A stretch of DNA of 64,000 nt, from the NCBI RefSeq assembly GCF_001510895.1, contig NZ_LPWA01000120.1, positions 174,001 to 238,000 of the forward strand, read 5' to 3'. Shown piece after piece: positions 26,619 through 36,902 of the stretch; within the stretch, counting starts at the first letter, position 1, and every line of letters starts with the position of its first letter. Below the pieces are notes generated by a model. It was given only the letters and a program-made list of their open reading frames with translations, ran no database searches and had not been told where the DNA came from. The translations under genes and the position numbers were made by a program. This stretch comes from Mesorhizobium loti (GTDB taxonomy: Bacteria > Pseudomonadota > Alphaproteobacteria > Rhizobiales > Rhizobiaceae).

Positions 26619-27551
26619 TTAGCCCGGACTGCCCGCCGCCGGATTGGCGATGATGGCGGCCCGGAAGCGGGCGACGAAATCGTCGAGCGCCGGCCGCTCG
26701 GCGTCCGAGATCGCCCAGTAGGAGAAGGCGCCGTCGGTCCAGTGGACCAAGAGGAAGCCGCCCGCCGAAAGATCGTCCGCCACCGGCACCGATTTGGCTT
26801 CGTTCTGCCGCGGCGCCGCCACCAGGGTGATCAGATGCTCGTGGTGGCGGTAGACGAGCGCCGGCATCGGCCTGTCGCCGATCACCTCGACGCGTCCGCC
26901 AAGCAGCGCGTAGCCGTCCTTGGCCATGTCGGGCGCCGGCGGCGACACGCCGATCCGGCCGTCGAGCCACGGCTTCACTGTATGCCGGTCGGACGACACG
27001 ATGTCGACGGGCGTTGCCGCAAGCAGGCTGCGGCGATGGCCGTTGGCGACGGCGACCGCGAAACTGTCGGACGCATTTTCCACCATCAGCCATTGCGTCG
27101 CGCCGCTGGCGAGAAACGCCGTCAGCACGATCGAGGCCGCCATCTGGCGCCAATCGAAGGAGTTGAACCAGCGTGCCGAAGCGCGCGGCCGCATCGCGAT
27201 GACCTTGCCCTGCTGCTGTTGCGGCTGGGCGGATGGCTGCGACTGTGCCTTCACAGCTTCGGCCTGCGCGGCCTCGGTTTCATCGGAAGCCTTCACCTCG
27301 GCGATGGCCGCGATACGCGCCAGGAAATCGTCGCTGACCACGGCGCGCGGCACGCTGGCGACAGCGCCGCGCAGCGCGAGGATGCGCGCATGCTCTGCGG
27401 CAAGGTCTGGATCGGCGGCGATGCGCCGCTCGACGGCAAGGGCCGCCGCGGCGTCGAGCTCGCCGTCGACAAGGGCGTGGATCATCAACTTCATATCCTG
27501 CGGGTCTTCCGGCAATCCATCCTCACGCGGGCGATTTTCATGCGGGCTCAT
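26619..27551 (-). CDS. anti-sigma factor with one membrane helix
   Basis: 310 residues from ATG 27551. The N-terminal cytoplasmic part holds the typical IHALVDGELDAAAALAVERRIA helix of anti-sigma domains, then a low-complexity Q/A/E stretch, a membrane helix (about 140-158, MAASIVLTAFLASGATQWLMV) and a periplasmic domain of about 150 residues. It overlaps the upstream ECF sigma gene by 14 bases, so it should hold that sigma factor inactive at the membrane. The signal is unknown; the decayed cupredoxin upstream hints at a copper or redox link (weak). Confidence 0.83.
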   Translation of the reverse strand: MSPHENRPREDGLPEDPQDMKLMIHALVDGELDAAAALAVERRIAADPDLAAEHARILALRGAVASVPRAVVSDDFLARIAAIAEVKASDETEAAQAEAVKAQSQPSAQPQQQQGKVIAMRPRASARWFNSFDWRQMAASIVLTAFLASGATQWLMVENASDSFAVAVANGHRRSLLAATPVDIVSSDRHTVKPWLDGRIGVSPPAPDMAKDGYALLGGRVEVIGDRPMPALVYRHHEHLITLVAAPRQNEAKSVPVADDLSAGGFLLVHWTDGAFSYWAISDAERPALDDFVARFRAAIIANPAAGSPG

Positions 27552-28107
27552 GGCGCCCTCCAATGTCCGTCATCAGCAGGCCGCGGGCCCTTGCCAGCCG
27601 CGACATCACCGTGCCTTGCGGTACGCCGAGCATGGCCGCGATCTCGCGATAGCTGAGGCCGTTTATGTCGCGCAGCACCAGCGTTTCGCGAAACACGTCC
27701 GGCAGCCTCGCAATCGCTGCTTCCACCGCCGCCGAATTCGCCTTGGCGATCAGCGCTGCCTCCGGGCTGTCGGCGTCCTTGTCAGGCGGCGGCGACACGT
27801 CGTCGAGATCGGCGAGATCGCCGACGGCGACCACTGCGCGGGGACGGTTGCGCGCCATCCAGGTGTAGGAGGCGTTGCGCACGATGGTGAGCAGCCAGGC
27901 GCGCGAATTGCCGCCGGCAAAGCCGGCAATGCCGGCATGCGCCTTGAGGCAGGCTTCTTGCACGACATCCTCGGCGTCGGCGGCGTTGCCGGTCAGCCAG
28001 CGGGCGAGTGACAGCGCATCGCCGAGATGCGGCAGCACCACTTCGGCAAAACGCGCGGCCAGCATCTTTTCGCTCAACACCGTTCCACCGTCAGGCGCTC
28101 CCGCCAT
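27538..28107 (-). CDS. ECF-type RNA polymerase sigma factor
   Basis: 189 residues from ATG 28107. Region 2 (LARWLTGNAADAEDVVQEACLKAHAGI...SRAWLLTIVRNASYTWMAR) and region 4 (LPDVFRETLVLRDINGLSYREIAAMLGVPQGTVMSRLARAR) are complete. The reading frame stays open upstream to 28290, but that part overlaps the cupredoxin remnant and is Pro/Arg-rich, so the start at 28107 is preferred. It pairs with the anti-sigma gene that overlaps its end. The regulon is not visible here. Confidence 0.9.
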   Translation of the reverse strand: MAGAPDGGTVLSEKMLAARFAEVVLPHLGDALSLARWLTGNAADAEDVVQEACLKAHAGIAGFAGGNSRAWLLTIVRNASYTWMARNRPRAVVAVGDLADLDDVSPPPDKDADSPEAALIAKANSAAVEAAIARLPDVFRETLVLRDINGLSYREIAAMLGVPQGTVMSRLARARGLLMTDIGGRHEPA

Positions 28108-28123
28108 GGCTTTGCGGCCACCT

Positions 28124-28438
28124 TCAGCGGGCGGCGGCGATCTGTCCCTGCTCGTGCGGGTGAAGATCGCGATTGCAGGCGAAGGCGTCTGCTTGGGTGG
28201 AGGTGAAGGCATAGGTGTCACCGGAGTCAAGCGTCTCGGAAGAGAACGGCGCATCGCCGGCCGCGACGAGATGCGGGATGTCGCCGTCATTGTCGTGGAT
28301 CTCTTTTGCTGCGGTTCGCATGGATCAGGGCCGGCGGCGGCGCGGTGGTGCCCGGAGCACGCTTGCCCGGCTCATTCGCTCCAACCGGCGGTGGCTGACG
28401 CCTTGATCCGCCGCGGCCTCATTGCGATGCTTGTCCAT
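28124..28438 (-). pseudogene. decayed cupredoxin (amicyanin/plastocyanin-like) gene
   Basis: The C-terminal half reads like a blue-copper protein (DGDIPHLVAAGDAPFSSETLDSG..., DLHPHEQGQ), but the frame is stopped by TGA just before it. The 5' part, from ATG 28438 with a good AGGAG site, is in another frame and encodes an Arg-rich, leader-like peptide. At the copper site Cys is replaced (NRDLHPH where NCDLHPH is expected), and the Met ligand after HPH is Glu. The gene therefore looks truly decayed, not just miscalled. It lies directly upstream of the ECF sigma gene. Confidence 0.5.
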
Positions 28439-28617
28439 GTCGATCTCCTGCGGCACGCTGTGGTGCATGCCCGGAAGACCGGCGGGGCCAGCAATTTATT
28501 CCCGAAACGATCAATATTTTCGATCACGCCAATGTGATCGCTCAGCTGCGCGGCATAGAATGCCGGCGCCGATCCTGTCAGCGTCGTAGCAGGCCCGTCT
28601 TCAGTGGACTGCGGCGC

Positions 28618-29676
<1,059 letters not shown>

Positions 29677-29711
29677 TGCGTGTCTCCAAAAAGTGACGGC
29701 GGATCAGGCGC

Positions 29712-30533
29712 TTAGCCGCCCTTGACCGCGCCGGCGGTCAATCCGGCGACGATCTGCCGTTGCGCGAACATGGTCAGCACCAGCACCGGCAGCGTCACCA
29801 CGAGCGCGGCGGCGGCGAGCGGCCCCCAGCTCACCTGTTCGTAGGACAGCATGTTGTAGACCGCGACGGGCAATGTCCGCGTCTCGCGGCTGGCGAGCAC
29901 CACGCCGAAGACAAAATTGTTCCACGAGAAGATGACGGACAGGATGAAGGCGACGACGATACCCGGCTTGGCGATCGGCAGAGTTACCAGCCGGAACACC
30001 TGCCAGGAGGAAGCGCCGTCGATATTGGCCGCCTCTTCCAGTTCCATCGGCGTCGTCTCGAAATAGCCGATCATCACCCAGACCACGATCGGCACCGTCA
30101 CCACCAAATGGATAATGATCTGCGGCCAGAGCGTGCCGAGGATGCCCAGCCACTGGAACAAAAGGAACAGCGGAATGAGATAGGACAGCCCAGGCGTCAT
30201 GCGGGCGATCATGATGACGATCGCAGAACGTTCCGCCTTGAGCCTGGCGATGCCATAGCCGGCCGGCACGCCGATCAGCAGCGCCAAGAGCGTCGCCGTG
30301 CCGGTCACCAGCACCGAATTCCAGAGGTAAAGCAGGAAATTGTTCTCCTCGAACACCTTGGCGTAGTTCAACCAGGCGAAGCGCTCGGGGATCAGGATCG
30401 GCGGGTAGGCGCCGTTGTCGATCTCGAACTTCAGCGACAGCGAGACCATCCAGAGAAAGAACAGGATCGCCGGCGAAACCAGCACCAGCGCCGCGAAGAA
30501 CAGGCCCAGCTTGTTGAGCAGCCGCGAGCTCAT
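29712..30533 (-). CDS. sugar ABC transporter permease (MalG type)
   Basis: 273 residues with six hydrophobic segments and the EAA loop EEAANIDGASSWQVFRLVTLPIAKPGI that docks the ATPase. It starts immediately after the stop of the MalF-type permease, so the two are coupled and form the inner-membrane channel together. The ATPase gene follows 35 bp downstream. Confidence 0.92.
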   Translation of the reverse strand: MSSRLLNKLGLFFAALVLVSPAILFFLWMVSLSLKFEIDNGAYPPILIPERFAWLNYAKVFEENNFLLYLWNSVLVTGTATLLALLIGVPAGYGIARLKAERSAIVIMIARMTPGLSYLIPLFLLFQWLGILGTLWPQIIIHLVVTVPIVVWVMIGYFETTPMELEEAANIDGASSWQVFRLVTLPIAKPGIVVAFILSVIFSWNNFVFGVVLASRETRTLPVAVYNMLSYEQVSWGPLAAAALVVTLPVLVLTMFAQRQIVAGLTAGAVKGG

Positions 30534-31472
30534 CTATTTGCCCTCCGCGTCGACCCATTGCGAGCGCTGGCGCAGCATCAAGAGGATGAAGGACAGCGCC
30601 ACGATGACGATGAAGAAGACCACGGCCATGGCCGAGCCATAGCCCATGTCGTAATAGGAAAAGGCGGTGTTGTAGAGGTAGATGTTGATGGTCTCGGAGG
30701 CGGTGCCGGGCCCGCCCTGGGTCATCGCATAGATGATGTCGAAGCTCTTCAGCGCATCGATGGTGCGGATGATGACGGCGATCATCAGGAACGGCGCGAT
30801 CATCGGCAAGGTGAGATAGCGGAATTGCTGCCAGGCGTTGGCGCCGTCGATCTCGGCGCTCTCGAACGGCTCGCGCGGCACGGATGCCAGCCCGCCCAGC
30901 ACGATCAGCATCACCAGCGGAGTCCACTGCCAGGTCTCGACCGCGACCAGCGAGGGGATGACGGTATTGGCGTTGAAGATCCATTCCTGCGCCGGAATAC
31001 CAACCAGCGACAGAAGGTAGTTGAGCACGCCGAGCTGCGGATGGAACATCATCGTCCAGACCAGCGCCACGGCGACGGGTGTGGCCATCATCGGCATCAC
31101 GAAGACGCCGCGCAGCAGGCCGCGCAGCGGAAATTTCGCGTCGAAGATCAAGGCGGCGACGGTGCCCAGGAACATCGGCGCGACGACCGACAGGAAGGTG
31201 TAGGTCAAGGTATGCCAGAGCGATTCCCAGAAGCGTGGATCGGTCGCCAGGCGCAGGTAATTTTCCATGCCGGCAAAGCTGCGCGACTGGCCGAGCGTCC
31301 AGCTGTTGACGCTCATCCACAGCGTGAAGGCCCAGGGAAAGACGATCACGGCGCCGACGACGACGAGCGCCGGGACGACGAAAGGCCAGTAGTTGGGAGC
31401 CAGCCGCATCGGCTGGCTCCCTTCGATGGCTTGCGTCGTCGCCCCCGCGCGTTCCGGGGCGATGGCGGACAT
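30534..31472 (-). CDS. sugar ABC transporter permease (MalF type)
   Basis: 312 residues, six membrane spans, EAA loop ESAEIDGANAWQQFRYLTLPMIAP. The ATG at 31472 overlaps the stop of the binding-protein gene (TGATG). A much longer frame runs through this point from the binding-protein gene, but only this part is permease-like. It forms a heterodimer with the MalG-type protein. Confidence 0.92.
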   Translation of the reverse strand: MSAIAPERAGATTQAIEGSQPMRLAPNYWPFVVPALVVVGAVIVFPWAFTLWMSVNSWTLGQSRSFAGMENYLRLATDPRFWESLWHTLTYTFLSVVAPMFLGTVAALIFDAKFPLRGLLRGVFVMPMMATPVAVALVWTMMFHPQLGVLNYLLSLVGIPAQEWIFNANTVIPSLVAVETWQWTPLVMLIVLGGLASVPREPFESAEIDGANAWQQFRYLTLPMIAPFLMIAVIIRTIDALKSFDIIYAMTQGGPGTASETINIYLYNTAFSYYDMGYGSAMAVVFFIVIVALSFILLMLRQRSQWVDAEGK

Positions 31473-32809
31473 CAGCCTTGCTCGCTCCTGTCGAGAACCG
31501 GCTGGAACTGCTCGGTCGCCTTCTTCAGCTCGTCGGCCGGATCGGCCCCGGCAATCATGTTGGTCAGCGCCACGCCATAGATGTCGCGGAACTCGGTGAC
31601 AGGGATGATGACCGGCAGCGCCAGCCGGCTGATGTTGCCGGAGCCGACCACGGCGTCCAGCCAGCTCGGCGGCATGGTGACGCCCTCGCGCACCTTGGGG
31701 TCTTCCAGCACCGACTTGCGGAACGGCACGCCGGCGCCGGCCTGCAGCAGGCGCGCGCCCATGACCGGCGACACCGCCCACTGGCAGAACAGATAAGCCG
31801 CTTCCTTCTTCGTGCTGGCGGACGTCACGCCGATGCCGTCGCCGAAAGTGCCGGCGGCATGCGCCTTGGGGCCTTTCGGCATGACGCCGTAGCCGACCTT
31901 GCCGACCACCCGCGACTTTTCCGGATTTTCCATTGGCGGCGCGAAGCCCACGCCGTCGAACCACATGCCGATCTTGCCCTGCAGGAAGGCGGACTGCGCC
32001 TCGGCCCAGTTGAAGCCGGTAACGCCGGGAGGCGCCGCCTTGGTCATCAGCCGCTGATAGAGGCCGGCGGCTTCGATCGCTTCCGGCGACGTGGTGCGCA
32101 GCTTGCCGTCGCTGTCGAGCGGCGTCGTGTCGTAGCCGAGCATCAGCGACGTCCACACCGGCGTGTTGGCGTTCTTGAGGCCGCGGGCGACGAAGCCGAA
32201 CGTGTTGCTCGACGGGTCCGTCAGCGCTTCGGCGGCGGCCACCAGCTGCTCGAAGCTTTCGGGATATTTCAGCCCCTTGGCTTCGAACAGCTTCTTGTTC
32301 CAGTAAAGGATCCAATAGTCGACCGAGAACGGCAGCGAGCGCAGCACGCCCTGACCGTCCTTGGCGAACTGCATGCCGGCCTCGGCGAAGTCGCTTTCGA
32401 TCAGCCCCGGATCGGTCAGGCCTGGGTCGGCAAGGTAGCCGGAAATGTCGGCCAGCCAGCCGCCCTTCTCGAACTGCCGCTTCTGCACGTGGTAGCTCAG
32501 ATGCACGACGTCGAAGCTCGGCTTGCCGGAGCTGAGCTCGATCACTGTCTTCTGGCGCTGCTGCTGTTCAGGCGTCGCCTCCGCGTTGACCTTGATGCCG
32601 GTCAGCTCCTCGAACTCGGCGAGGTTCTTCAGGATGGTGTCGCTGCGCGGGCTCTTGACCAGATTGACGTCGAGCGTCGTGCCGGCAAACCGCTTCCAGT
32701 CGACGCCCGCGGCAAAGCTCGGACGAAGACCGGCAAGACCGGCGGCGGCGAGCGCGGCGGTTCCCCGGAGCAGCTGCCTCCTGGTTGGATTGAACGGATT
32801 GGACGACAT
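31472..32809 (-). CDS. extracellular solute-binding protein, CUT1 sugar type
   Basis: 445-residue periplasmic binding protein (family 1). From ATG 32809 there is a twin-arginine leader (TRRQLLRGTAALAAAGLAGL), then a mature domain with EFEELTGIKVNAEATPEQQQRQKTVIELSSGKPSFDVV and DYWILYWNKKLFEAKGLKYPESFEQL. The ribosome site GGAAGAAA precedes the ATG. An open frame upstream of the ATG is not family-like. It brings the substrate to the MalF/MalG channel. The substrate is unknown; the DapA-family aldolase in the operon suggests a keto-sugar acid or similar. Confidence 0.92.
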   Translation of the reverse strand: MSSNPFNPTRRQLLRGTAALAAAGLAGLRPSFAAGVDWKRFAGTTLDVNLVKSPRSDTILKNLAEFEELTGIKVNAEATPEQQQRQKTVIELSSGKPSFDVVHLSYHVQKRQFEKGGWLADISGYLADPGLTDPGLIESDFAEAGMQFAKDGQGVLRSLPFSVDYWILYWNKKLFEAKGLKYPESFEQLVAAAEALTDPSSNTFGFVARGLKNANTPVWTSLMLGYDTTPLDSDGKLRTTSPEAIEAAGLYQRLMTKAAPPGVTGFNWAEAQSAFLQGKIGMWFDGVGFAPPMENPEKSRVVGKVGYGVMPKGPKAHAAGTFGDGIGVTSASTKKEAAYLFCQWAVSPVMGARLLQAGAGVPFRKSVLEDPKVREGVTMPPSWLDAVVGSGNISRLALPVIIPVTEFRDIYGVALTNMIAGADPADELKKATEQFQPVLDRSEQG

Positions 32810-32873
32810 TTTCTTCCTCCCGGTTGGTGTCGTTGTCGATTGCGCCGCGACGATCGCGGCGCGGTCCTGTTCC

Positions 32874-33533
32874 TCAAATCTGCAGCGCCAGCCGGCGCGC
32901 ATTGTTGATGTGCTGGCTGATCGCCTCGACCGCCTTCTGCGGATCGCGCTTCTCCAGCGCATCGATCACCGCCAGATGCTCGCGCATGACCGGCACGACG
33001 CGGCCGTCGATGCGGAACCGCTCCTGGTGGATGAGTCGGATCTTCACCGAATTGACCAGGTAGGCCTTGGCGATGATCTCGTTGTCCAGCGCACTGATGA
33101 AGGTGTCATGCATCGCCCAGTCGATATTCTGCGCCTTGGCTTCCATTTCCGGCGTCGCCGTCTGCGCCAGCGCCTGGGCAAGCATCTCCTCATGCTCGCG
33201 CCTTAGACGCGCAATCTCGGCGTCGGAAGCATTGACGGCAAACAGCGCGACCGCCTCGCGCTCCATGAACAGGCGGAACTGGAAGGCTTCTCGGATCAGG
33301 CTGATGTCGATATGCGCGATCTGCATGCCGCGCTGCGGAATGGTGGTCAGCAGCCCCTCGGCCTCGAGCCGCGGCACGATCTCGCGAATGGCGCCAAGCG
33401 GCAGGCCGGTGAAGGCAACCAGCTCGCGCTGCGACACGAACTGGCCGGGTCTCAGGTCGCGGGCCAGGAGATGCCGCGTGAAGCTGGCATAGGCCTTTTC
33501 CCTCAGAGTTGCCGGTTCGCTCGTTTCGTCCAT
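32874..33533 (-). CDS. GntR-family regulator (FadR subfamily, FCD domain)
   Basis: 219 residues. The winged helix (about 10-75: REKAYASFTRHLLARDLRPGQFVSQRELVAFTGLPLGAIREIVPRLEAEGLLTTIPQRG) is followed by the all-helical FCD ligand-binding domain, whose metal/ligand histidines include WAMHDTF and MREHLAVIDAL. It lies inside the operon between the aldolase and the binding protein, so it is likely autoregulated and controls the transporter. A palindrome of the FCD-GntR type is seen before the aldolase gene (34496-34505). Confidence 0.9.
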   Translation of the reverse strand: MDETSEPATLREKAYASFTRHLLARDLRPGQFVSQRELVAFTGLPLGAIREIVPRLEAEGLLTTIPQRGMQIAHIDISLIREAFQFRLFMEREAVALFAVNASDAEIARLRREHEEMLAQALAQTATPEMEAKAQNIDWAMHDTFISALDNEIIAKAYLVNSVKIRLIHQERFRIDGRVVPVMREHLAVIDALEKRDPQKAVEAISQHINNARRLALQI

Positions 33534-33554
33534 GCCGATCCTGCGTCCTTGCCG

Positions 33555-34454
33555 TTAGGCCGCTTGCGTCGCAAACAGCCTGTCGTAAGCGGCGCCAAGT
33601 TGCTGCCGCTCTTGCAACGCCACTGGTTCGAGCGGCGGCCGAACCGTGAGCCAGCGTTCGTCGCCGGCCTGGCGCGCCACCATGGCCTTCACCGCCGGAA
33701 TGACCGGACGCCTGAGCAGTTCGAGGACGAAGCCCTCCACACGGGAATCGTCGCGCCCGCTCTCGATCATGGCGCGAAGCTCGCGAGCGGCGAAATTGGC
33801 CATGCCGGAAATCGCGCCCTGGCCGCCGATCCGCACCGCCGGCGCCAGATGCCGTTCGTCGCCGATCAGAATGATTAAGTCGCCATGCGCCTTGAGCAGC
33901 GCTTCGCTATAAGCCCAGTCGCCGCCGGAATCCTTGACCCCGGCGACCACGCCTGGATACGCCTTGCGCAGCCGGCCGATCAGGCCGAGCGACAGCTGCA
34001 CCGTCGTGACCGAGGGGATGTTGTAGAGCAGCATGCCGCGGGCGAGCGGACCGAGCGCCGCGAACACCGCCGCAAACCAGCCGAACAGCCCATCGTCGCC
34101 GACATTCTTGAAGTAGCTCGGCGGCGCCAGCAGAATGTTGCGGGCGCCACGCTGCAGGGCCTGGCGAGATTGCTCCGCGGCGTCCTCCGCCGCATCGACC
34201 AGCACGCCGGCGACCAGCTGGTCGGCCGGAATACCCGCCGCAAGCATGGCGTCGATGACCGGCTGCCGCTCCGCCGTGCCGACGGAAGCACCTTCGCCGG
34301 TGGTGCCGAACAGCGTCACGCTGCTGCAGCCGGCATCGAGACAAGCCTGGGCATGCGCGGTCATCAGCGGAATTGCAATCCGCCCGGATGCGTCGAAAGG
34401 CGTTGTGAGGGCAACCGACAGACCAAAGCGCGAAGCCACCTGCAAAGTCTCCAA
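33555..34454 (-). CDS. dihydrodipicolinate synthase-family aldolase
   Basis: 299 residues. Family hallmarks: GTTGEG (50-55), the proton-relay Tyr in YNIPS (Tyr144) and the Schiff-base Lys in GVKDSGGDW (Lys174). Members of this family in catabolic operons cleave or dehydrate 2-keto-3-deoxy sugar acids, hydroxyproline products and similar compounds, rather than making lysine. The position as first gene of a sugar-importer operon with a GntR regulator supports a catabolic role. The exact substrate is open. Confidence 0.88.
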   Translation of the reverse strand: METLQVASRFGLSVALTTPFDASGRIAIPLMTAHAQACLDAGCSSVTLFGTTGEGASVGTAERQPVIDAMLAAGIPADQLVAGVLVDAAEDAAEQSRQALQRGARNILLAPPSYFKNVGDDGLFGWFAAVFAALGPLARGMLLYNIPSVTTVQLSLGLIGRLRKAYPGVVAGVKDSGGDWAYSEALLKAHGDLIILIGDERHLAPAVRIGGQGAISGMANFAARELRAMIESGRDDSRVEGFVLELLRRPVIPAVKAMVARQAGDERWLTVRPPLEPVALQERQQLGAAYDRLFATQAA

Positions 34455-34495
34455 TTCATCAATATGCGCGCAGTCGTATCATGCTGACATGTTAG

Positions 34496-34505
34496 TTGTA
34501 AACAA
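34496..34505. promoter_or_regulatory. candidate GntR (FCD-type) operator TTGTAAACAA
   Basis: TTGT and ACAA arms around AA, 41 bp before the ATG of the aldolase gene and in the gap shared with the convergent end of chrA. It fits the TNGTNNACNA pattern known for FadR-subfamily regulators. A single short site, so tentative. Confidence 0.3.
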
Positions 34506-34554
34506 GCTCATGGATCACGCTTGGCTGCGACCGGAAACAATCCACCCGGAAACT

Positions 34555-35940
34555 TCAAAACGCCTGCAGGGCCAGTCCCGCCAAGGCCGATCCGGCCAGC
34601 GTTGGCAACATGCCGGCTTTCAGCCTGAGCATGGCGACCATCGCCGCCGCCGACAGCAGCGCCGCGCGCCAGTCGAGCGAGGAGAAGACCGGAACCTCCA
34701 CGCCCCAGCCGACACTTTCGACCTTGCCGAAGACGACATGCAGCGCGAACCACAGCGCAAGGTTCATCACCACGCCGACGACCGCCGCCGTGATCGCGCC
34801 GAGCGCCGCCGACAGCGCCTTGTTCTGCCGCAACTGCTCGATGTAGGGCGCGCCCAGGAATATCCAGAAGAAGCAGGGCACGAAGGTAACCCAGAGCGTC
34901 AATACCGCACCCAGCGATCCGGCAAGCAAAGGGCTGATCGCGCCGGCATGGCGATAGGCGGCGGCGAAGCCGACAAATTGCAGCACCAGGATCAGCGGCC
35001 CGGGCGTCGTTTCGGCAAGCCCGAGCCCGTCGACCATTTCGCCGGGCGAAAGCCAGCCGAACGAGGTCACCGCCGCCTGCGCGACATAGGCGAGCACTGC
35101 ATAGGCGCCGCCGAAGGTGACGACCGCCATCAGGCTGAAGAAGCCGCCGATCTGCGCCCACACGCTCCCCGGCCCTGTCAGCGCGGCGATCAGCGCCACC
35201 GGTCCGAGCCAGAGCGGCAGCCAGATGGCGATGGTGCGGGCTGCATGCCATCTGGTCGGCACGGTGTGGCCGAGCTCGCCGCGCTCGAACATCAGGTCGA
35301 CCACGCCGCTTCTGTCGGCAGCGGCATTGCCCTTGCCGTGCGCTGAGCCCGAAAACAGCCCTGGCGCAAAGCGATTGCCGATCCAGCCGATGAGGCCTGC
35401 AGCAAGCACGATCAAGGGGAACGGCAGCTTGAGGACATAGATGGCGAGGAAGGCCGCCACCGCCATTGCAACCATGGCCCGGTTCTTCAGCGCTCGCTTA
35501 CCGATGCGGATCACCGCCTCGACCACGACCGCCAGTACCGCCGCCTTGACCCCGAAGAACAGCGCCGCGATGACCGGCGCGTCGTTGTAGAGCATGTAGA
35601 AACTGCTCAGGGCGAGCATGACCAGCGCGCCCGGCAGCACGAACAATGTTCCGGCGACGAGGCCGCCTGCCGTCCGGTGCAGCAGCCAGCCGACATAGAC
35701 GGCAAGCTGCTGCGCCTCTGGCCCCGGCAAGAGCATGCAGTAGTTGAGCGCATGCAGGAACCGCTCCTCGCCGATCCACCGGCGCTCCTCGACGAGCTCC
35801 TTGTGCATCAGCGCGATCTGGCCCGCCGGCCCGCCGAAGGAAAGCAGGCCGATCTTTGCCCACAGCCGCGTCGCTTCGCGAAAGGTTGGCGCGGCCGGGA
35901 CCTCAACCGGCCGCGCGCCGTCTTTGGCAGCCACGGTCAT
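34555..35940 (-). CDS. chrA: chromate transporter ChrA, two-domain form
   Basis: 461-residue inner-membrane transporter of the CHR family that expels chromate. Two homologous halves are visible, the first with LLSFGGPAGQIALMHKEL and PGPEAQQLAVYVGW, the second with VTFGGAYAVLAYVAQ and ETTPGPLILVLQFVGF. Each half has about five or six membrane spans. The ATG overlaps the stop of the upstream chromate-resistance gene as ATGA. The long two-domain form is the common type in proteobacteria. Confidence 0.93.
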   Translation of the reverse strand: MTVAAKDGARPVEVPAAPTFREATRLWAKIGLLSFGGPAGQIALMHKELVEERRWIGEERFLHALNYCMLLPGPEAQQLAVYVGWLLHRTAGGLVAGTLFVLPGALVMLALSSFYMLYNDAPVIAALFFGVKAAVLAVVVEAVIRIGKRALKNRAMVAMAVAAFLAIYVLKLPFPLIVLAAGLIGWIGNRFAPGLFSGSAHGKGNAAADRSGVVDLMFERGELGHTVPTRWHAARTIAIWLPLWLGPVALIAALTGPGSVWAQIGGFFSLMAVVTFGGAYAVLAYVAQAAVTSFGWLSPGEMVDGLGLAETTPGPLILVLQFVGFAAAYRHAGAISPLLAGSLGAVLTLWVTFVPCFFWIFLGAPYIEQLRQNKALSAALGAITAAVVGVVMNLALWFALHVVFGKVESVGWGVEVPVFSSLDWRAALLSAAAMVAMLRLKAGMLPTLAGSALAGLALQAF

Positions 35941-36755
35941 TGTGCTCTGCCCCCGACCGGCCAGTTATGCGTCTCCTCGGTGGCATCGCGGCACCAGCGG
36001 AAGAAGGCATCGTAGAGGAGCATGCCGGCTTCGAGCTGCTCGAGATCGTCGCGGAACATGCGCGACAGGCCGAGCGAGGCGGCGAGGAATCCGGCCGCCT
36101 GCGGGACGAGGTCGAGGCGCGCCGTGTCCGCCCCGCGCACGATCAGCGCTAGGCGGTCGAGTGCTTCGATGCGCAGGCCGAATTCCTCGATCATCGTGTC
36201 GAAGGTGCAGCGCTCGCCGCGATGGCTCCAGAACACGCCCTCGATGTCGAAGGGGACCGCGCCGAAGCGCTCGGCCACCAGAGGCACCTCGGCCGGATCG
36301 ACGAACAGGAACACCGCGTCGGGATCAACGAAGCGGCGGATCAACCAAGGGCAGGCGATGCGGTCGACCTTAGGCCGCGAACGGGTGACCCATACGGTGC
36401 GCCCTTTTTCGTCTCGGGGCGGGATCGCGCTGGCTGTCACCAACGGCGCGCCGGCGGCGGCCCAGGCCTCGAAGCCGCCCTCCAGCGATTCCGCCGGAAT
36501 GCCTTCATGGCGCAGCCATGCGGCCACGCCTTGCGAGAGCTTCTGGCCCCTCTGGCAGATGACGACGACTTTTGATCCGGCGAACTCGGCCGCCCAGGCC
36601 GAGACGGTTCTGAAATCGCGCCGGCGGGAAGCCGGCAAGAGGCGCGGATCGGCCGGAAAGTCGTCATCGATGCGTACGTCGATGAGAACCGGCGCGTCCG
36701 GCAGGCCGACGAGACGGGAAAGCTGCGGGACAGTGATTGCTGTAGTTGATGGCAT
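35937..36755 (-). CDS. rhodanese / chromate-resistance (ChrB C-terminal) fusion protein
   Basis: 272 residues from ATG 36755, which has a GGAGG ribosome site. Residues 1 to about 110 are a rhodanese domain with the active-site loop VVVICQRGQKLSQG (Cys67). The rest matches the C-terminal domain of ChrB-type chromate-resistance proteins (VWVTRSRPKVDRIACPWLIRRFVDPDAVFLFV, the CTFDTMIEEFGL segment). The regulatory N-terminal domain of classical ChrB is absent. It is co-transcribed with chrA and probably supports chromate or sulfate-stress tolerance; the role of the rhodanese part is unknown. Confidence 0.87.
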   Translation of the reverse strand: MPSTTAITVPQLSRLVGLPDAPVLIDVRIDDDFPADPRLLPASRRRDFRTVSAWAAEFAGSKVVVICQRGQKLSQGVAAWLRHEGIPAESLEGGFEAWAAAGAPLVTASAIPPRDEKGRTVWVTRSRPKVDRIACPWLIRRFVDPDAVFLFVDPAEVPLVAERFGAVPFDIEGVFWSHRGERCTFDTMIEEFGLRIEALDRLALIVRGADTARLDLVPQAAGFLAASLGLSRMFRDDLEQLEAGMLLYDAFFRWCRDATEETHNWPVGGRAQ

Positions 36756-36902
36756 GGCGTCCACCTCCTGAACAAAGAGAGTTTGGACGCGATCGTTGGG
36801 CTGACGCCTCACGGGGTCGTCGCGGGGAACCCCTTATCGGAATGCTGGAACGGTCCCCGCCAATTGTCAAGGAAGGCGCTTTCCGGCGCGAACGCCGTTA
36901 CC

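Noticed and set aside
29760-31580. 606-residue plus-strand open frame across the sugar permease genes
   Set aside because: Extremely His/Arg/Asp-rich antisense product; the minus strand encodes two recognisable permeases.
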